Positions 5,462 through 8,724 of a DNA stretch of 8,724 nucleotides are shown here, in pieces. Made by a program: the position numbers and the translations under genes. Below the pieces are notes generated by a model. That model did no database searches. It saw only the letters and a list, made by a program, of their open reading frames with translations, and was not told where the DNA came from. Positions within the stretch are counted from its first letter, which is position 1. Each line of letters begins with the position of its first letter. The stretch is from Geminicoccaceae bacterium (lineage in GTDB: Bacteria; Pseudomonadota; Alphaproteobacteria; Geminicoccales; Geminicoccaceae), in the NCBI GenBank assembly GCA_020446285.1, contig JAGREZ010000038.1, forward strand, positions 3,616-12,339. Reading direction: 5' to 3'.

Positions 5462-6229
5462 TCATTCTATCATAGGTAGGCCGACAGCGGTGCGTCCTTC
5501 ATTCGTCTTGAGTGAAAAATCCGTTCCAAGCCATGCGTCGCCGCCACTGCCAGCAAGATAGTCAATCGTCCGGGCGACCCATTCGGGTGGTATATGTACG
5601 GAAAAATCGAGCTGGCTGACCGGGTTGATGCCCGAGGCCTTGATCGTGCGCTGCATGTCGGTGGCCACCGTGCCCGGACTCAATCCGACGATGCGGATGC
5701 CGCGGTCGCCATATTCGCCGTGCACGCAGCGGGTGAGCGAGAGAACGCCGGCCTTGGTCGAACAGTAGGCACTCCAGCCCTCGATGGCATTGGACGCGGC
5801 GCCCGAACTGATGTTGACGATCGTTCCGCCGCCCTGTTCGAGCATCGCCGGAATGACTTCGCGGAGCCCGTGATAGACGCCCTTGAAGTTTACATCCACG
5901 GCGAGCGCCCATGCTTCGGGATCGCTTTCCGCCAGTTGCGCGATGGGTTCGATGATCGCTGCATTGTTGACCAGAAGATCGATTCGACCATGTTTGTCGA
6001 GGGCATGGCGAACGAGCGCTCTCACATCCTCGTAACGCGCGACATCGCATTTCACTGCCGTGGCGGAGCCGCCCCTTTCACGGATTTCGCCCGCAATCCG
6101 TTCGATGTCGCCGGCCGAACGCGCGGCAAGCACGACATGATCGCCCTGTTCACCGAAAAGCCGCGCCGTTGCCTCGCCGATCCCGCGGCTGGCCCCGGTG
6201 ATCACCACCGTTCTCGCCTGACGCTCCAT
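5462..6229 (-). CDS. Short-chain dehydrogenase/reductase (SDR), classical type
   Basis: A 255-residue NAD(P)-dependent oxidoreductase of usual SDR length. The cofactor motif TGASRGIG (11-18) follows the first strand. Arg37 at the end of the second strand (LAARS) suggests NADP(H). CDV (61-63) and NNAA (88-91) are in place. The catalytic set is Asn114, Ser142, Tyr155 and Lys159 (Y-C-S-T-K). LSPGTVATDM (183-192) is the usual loop after the active site. ATG 6229 is chosen because AGGAG lies 7 nt upstream and the protein then begins right before the first strand; a longer in-frame start at 6295 lacks these. The substrate cannot be read from sequence. Its divergent partner is a Baeyer-Villiger-type monooxygenase, so oxidation of a secondary alcohol to a ketone is a reasonable inference. 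No terminator is evident after its stop. Confidence 0.92.
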   Translation of the reverse strand: MERQARTVVITGASRGIGEATARLFGEQGDHVVLAARSAGDIERIAGEIRERGGSATAVKCDVARYEDVRALVRHALDKHGRIDLLVNNAAIIEPIAQLAESDPEAWALAVDVNFKGVYHGLREVIPAMLEQGGGTIVNISSGAASNAIEGWSAYCSTKAGVLSLTRCVHGEYGDRGIRIVGLSPGTVATDMQRTIKASGINPVSQLDFSVHIPPEWVARTIDYLAGSGGDAWLGTDFSLKTNEGRTAVGLPMIE

Positions 6230-6354
6230 CCCTTTTCTCCTGCCTCCTTCGTGACGAACCTGTATGCTGCTAACATCCACAGCGTGCGATAACAATCTTG
6301 CCGGCGAGAGCGACGGGATATTCGCGCGCGAGTTTTCCGGGGAGGGGAGACGTT
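6230..6354. promoter_or_regulatory. Shared divergent control region of the SDR and monooxygenase genes
   Basis: The 125-bp gap must hold both promoters. An imperfect direct repeat, GCTAACATC and GATAACAATC, places its TAACA cores at 6271-6275 and 6290-6294, 19 bp apart, about two helical turns. A near-palindrome CTTGCCGGCGAG follows at 6297-6308. These are candidate binding sites for a shared regulator, but no regulator gene is in the window. I could not assign convincing -35/-10 hexamers to either gene. Confidence 0.4.
6341..6349 (+). promoter_or_regulatory. Strong Shine-Dalgarno deciding a TTG start
   Basis: GGAGGGGAG ends 5 nt before the TTG at 6355. It is the strongest ribosome-binding site in the window and fixes the monooxygenase start on a non-ATG codon. 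The in-frame TTG at 6298 has no comparable site. Confidence 0.75.
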
Positions 6355-7950
6355 TTGGCTGATCTGCAGGGTGGTGATTTCGACGCGGTCATTGTCGGTG
6401 CCGGGTTTTCCGGCCTCTACATGCTTCACCGGCTGCGCGGGCTGGGACTTCGAGCCCATGTCGTGGAAGCCGGAAACGGTGTCGGCGGAACCTGGTACTG
6501 GAACCGCTATCCGGGCGCGCGCTGCGATATCCAGAGCCTCGAATATTCCTATTCGTTCGACGGGGATCTGCAGCAGGAATGGGAATGGACCGAGCGTTTC
6601 GCGGCCCAGCCCGAGATTCTCGCCTATGCGGAACATGCCGCCGAACGTTTCGGTCTGCTCGACGACATCACCTTCAACCGGCGTGTCGAACGGGTGGGTT
6701 TCGATCAAGGCAAGCGCCGATGGACCGTCGAGGCGGGCGATCTGGTCCTTTCCGGTCGCTTTCTCATCCTCGCCACCGGCTGCCTTTCCTCCGCCAACCG
6801 GCCGGATTTTCCGGGCATGGACACCTTTGCCGGCCGTATCTTTCATACCGGCGAATGGCCCCACGAGAGGATTGACTTCTCCGGCCGACGGGTTGGCGTG
6901 ATCGGCACTGGCTCGTCAGCCATACAGTCGATTCCCGTGATCGCACGCGAGGCTGCGAGCCTGCATGTTTTCCAGCGCACGCCCAATTATGCCGTGCCGG
7001 CGCACAACCGGCCACTTACCGCCGAGGAGCAGGCCGACATGAAGGCGCGCTACGACGAGATACGCGCGCGCGCCCGGCTGCGCCGGAACTATATCGATTT
7101 TCCACAGGAAACACGCTCGGCGCTGGAGGTCGACGAGGTGGAGCGCGAGCGTGTGTATGAGGAACGCTGGCAGATGGGCGGGCTCGCCTTCAATGGCTGC
7201 TTTGCCGATCAGCTCCAGAATCCCGAGGCGAACGGGTTCGCCGGCGAGTTCGTGCGACACAAGATCGAGCAGATCGTCGATGACCCGAAGATCGCGGCAC
7301 GACTGGTTCCCTCCAGTCCCGTCGGCTGCAAGCGTCTGTGTGTGGATACGGGCTATTACGAGACCTACAACCAGCCGCATGTGGAACTCGTCGATGTGAG
7401 CGAAAAGCCGGTCGAACGGTTCACCGAAGACGGCATTGTCGCCGCCGGCCGCCATTTCGGGCTGGACGATGTGGTACTCGCCACGGGTTTCGATGCGATG
7501 ACCGGCAGCCTCGAGCGGATCGACATCGCCGGCCCCGGTGGAAGGAGCCTGCGCGAGAAATGGGGTGAGGGGCCGGTGAGCTATCTCGGACTCATGGTCG
7601 AGGGCTTTCCGAACATGTTCACCATCACGGGACCGGGAAGCCCGTCCGTGCTGAGCAACATGCTCATGTCGATCGAACAGCATGTCGAGTGGATTTCGGA
7701 TTGCATCGAAATGCTCGGGCGGGATGGACGGACCCTGATCGCCGCGGAAGCGGACGCCGAAGCGGACTGGGTTCGCCATGTCCGCGAGGTTGCCGGCGCC
7801 ACCCTCTATCCGCGTTGCAATTCCTGGTATCTGGGGGCGAATATCGAAGGCAAACCGCGCGTCTTCATGCCCTATGTCGGCTGCGCCGATTACCGGCGGA
7901 TCTGCGACGAGATTGCCGCCGACAATTATCGCGGTTTCGCCGTTTCCTGA
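6355..7950 (+). CDS. Baeyer-Villiger-type flavin monooxygenase (cyclohexanone monooxygenase-like)
   Basis: A 531-residue FAD- and NADPH-dependent monooxygenase that would insert oxygen beside a ketone carbonyl to give an ester or lactone. The FAD Rossmann motif GAGFSG is at 15-20. GGTWYWNRYPGARCD (44-58) is typical of the type I family. The Baeyer-Villiger fingerprint FxGxxxHTxxWP is intact as FAGRIFHTGEWP (158-169). The NADPH Rossmann motif GTGSSA (184-189) follows. KRLCVDTGYYETYN (326-339) carries Arg327, the likely equivalent of the catalytic Arg of phenylacetone monooxygenase. SWYLGANIEGKPR (490-502) is the usual C-terminal signature. Length and motif order are normal. The start is the TTG at 6355 because of the excellent Shine-Dalgarno; no ATG lies near. 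It is divergent from an SDR, suggesting an alcohol-ketone-ester route, but no hydrolase or regulator is visible to confirm a substrate. Confidence 0.93.
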   Translation: MADLQGGDFDAVIVGAGFSGLYMLHRLRGLGLRAHVVEAGNGVGGTWYWNRYPGARCDIQSLEYSYSFDGDLQQEWEWTERFAAQPEILAYAEHAAERFGLLDDITFNRRVERVGFDQGKRRWTVEAGDLVLSGRFLILATGCLSSANRPDFPGMDTFAGRIFHTGEWPHERIDFSGRRVGVIGTGSSAIQSIPVIAREAASLHVFQRTPNYAVPAHNRPLTAEEQADMKARYDEIRARARLRRNYIDFPQETRSALEVDEVERERVYEERWQMGGLAFNGCFADQLQNPEANGFAGEFVRHKIEQIVDDPKIAARLVPSSPVGCKRLCVDTGYYETYNQPHVELVDVSEKPVERFTEDGIVAAGRHFGLDDVVLATGFDAMTGSLERIDIAGPGGRSLREKWGEGPVSYLGLMVEGFPNMFTITGPGSPSVLSNMLMSIEQHVEWISDCIEMLGRDGRTLIAAEADAEADWVRHVREVAGATLYPRCNSWYLGANIEGKPRVFMPYVGCADYRRICDEIAADNYRGFAVS

Positions 7951-7962
7951 CCTGCACAGACA

Positions 7963-8001
7963 GGCGATCCGGCCATTCCGGGGTGGAACGGCCGGATCGC
8001 C
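7963..8001. terminator. Strong hairpin between convergent genes, probable bidirectional terminator
   Basis: GGCGATCCGGCC (7963-7974) and GGCCGGATCGCC (7990-8001) pair perfectly over 12 bp. After one A/C mismatch, TTCC (7976-7979) and GGAA (7985-7988) add 4 bp, closing a 5-nt loop GGGGT. It sits 12 bp after the monooxygenase stop and 21 bp from the PPK2 stop. The position fits a two-way terminator. There is no T-run on either side, so termination may need Rho, or the hairpin may mainly protect 3' ends. Confidence 0.65.
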
Positions 8002-8022
8002 ACGTTCATGACCGCGGGTCCG

Positions 8023-8724
8023 TCAAGCCTGTTTGTCCTTGTCGGCCTTGCGTTTTTCTGGATGGACACTGGTTGCCAGCATGACGTCATTTCGCGCCGT
8101 AGTGACATGTTCGCTGTGTCCGACGATCAGCGGATCGGGTTTGTGGACGACGTGCAGGTTCTTGTCCGGATAGGGCAGCGCGGTCAGAAAATGACGCATC
8201 GTTTCGAGCCGGGCGCGCTTCTTGTCGTTCGACTTGATGATGGTCCAGGGTGCATCGGCAATGTCGGTGTAGAAGAACATCGCTTCCTTGGCTTCGGTGT
8301 AGTCATCCCAGCGATCCATCGACGCGCGGTCCATGGGCGAGAGCTTCCACTGTTTGAGCGGATCGTGCTCGCGGGCCTTGAAGCGACGTGACTGCTCGTC
8401 CTGGGTCACCGAGAACCAGTACTTGAACAGCCATGCGCCACTGCGAACGAGCATGCGTTCGACCTCGGGACACTGGCGCATGAATTCGAGATATTCATTG
8501 GCGCTGCAAAAGCCCATCACTCTCTCGACGCCGGCCCGATTGTACCAGGAACGGTCGAACATCACGATCTCGCCGCCGGCCGGGAGGTGCTGGATATAGC
8601 GCTGGAAATACCATTGGGTCTTTTCCCGTTCGGATGGCTTTTCCAGCGCGACCACCTTCGCGCCGCGTGGATTGAGATGCTCCATGAAGCGCTTGATCGT
8701 ACCGCCCTTGCCGGCGGCATCGCG
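8023..8724 (-). CDS. ppk2: Polyphosphate kinase 2 (PPK2 family, class I-like), N-terminus cut by window
   Basis: Transfers phosphate between polyphosphate and nucleoside diphosphates in the cytoplasm, using polyphosphate as an energy or phosphate store. The open frame reaches the window edge; 233 residues are visible. The first visible residues are the Walker A loop RDAAGKGGTIKRF, so the glycine before it and the upstream N-terminal segment, probably some tens of residues, are missing. Walker B is FDRSWYNRAGVE. The lid region contains KLSPMDRASMDRWDDYTEAKEAMF in two adjoining parts, and APWTIIKSNDKKRARL follows. These are standard PPK2 hallmarks in a single-domain layout, which suggests class I. 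The C-terminus ends in a Lys/Asp-rich tail (KRKADKDKQA). The ATG at 8685 is internal, inside the P-loop helix, and is not the start. It converges on the monooxygenase gene and shares the hairpin between them. Confidence 0.93.
   Translation of the reverse strand, partial: RDAAGKGGTIKRFMEHLNPRGAKVVALEKPSEREKTQWYFQRYIQHLPAGGEIVMFDRSWYNRAGVERVMGFCSANEYLEFMRQCPEVERMLVRSGAWLFKYWFSVTQDEQSRRFKAREHDPLKQWKLSPMDRASMDRWDDYTEAKEAMFFYTDIADAPWTIIKSNDKKRARLETMRHFLTALPYPDKNLHVVHKPDPLIVGHSEHVTTARNDVMLATSVHPEKRKADKDKQA

Noticed and set aside
6916..7779. Minus-strand open frame of 287 codons inside the monooxygenase gene
   Set aside because: Antisense shadow; the plus-strand frame carries every Baeyer-Villiger motif.

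Overview
The window is typical alphaproteobacterial chromosome: high GC, few intergenic bases and consistent codon use. Two signs point to the class. One is the PCMT-like gene / TolC-family exporter / PopZ (DUF2497) series, an arrangement I recall from alphaproteobacteria. The other is a mesaconyl-CoA hydratase beside a CitE-like lyase, which suggests the ethylmalonyl-CoA pathway. I cannot name a genus. The two end genes are cut by the window: mch at the left and PPK2 at the right.

Layout. (1) Bases 1-1498, minus strand: a CitE-like CoA-ester lyase/thioesterase, then mch, overlapping by 4 bp (ATGA), so an operon. Upstream are a good Shine-Dalgarno and two inverted repeats. (2) 1638-1711, minus: tRNA-Cys(GCA) with encoded CCA and a well-formed sigma70-type promoter. 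(3) 1880-4907, plus: a divergent PCMT-like protein, a TolC-family outer-membrane protein and a PopZ-family polar scaffold with an unusually long aspartate-rich linker. (4) 4908-5461: a gene-poor stretch where I would expect valS from memory of this locus in other alphaproteobacteria. It holds a 54-codon minus-strand ORF for a single-span membrane miniprotein with its own Shine-Dalgarno and candidate promoter. (5) 5462-6229 minus and 6355-7947 plus: a divergent pair, an SDR dehydrogenase and a Baeyer-Villiger-type flavin monooxygenase, sharing a 125-bp control region. (6) 7963-8001: a strong hairpin between convergent genes. (7) 8023-8724, minus: PPK2 polyphosphate kinase, lacking its N-terminus.

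How they work together. Mch and the lyase catalyse neighbouring C4/C5 CoA-ester steps. The SDR and monooxygenase plausibly act in series (alcohol to ketone, ketone to ester or lactone). PopZ organises the cell pole and TolC forms an efflux/secretion duct; their linkage is positional, not a known pathway. I see no CRISPR array, insertion sequence, integrase or defence system. The least explained element is the 54-aa membrane miniprotein, followed by the PopZ linker and the degenerate PCMT.
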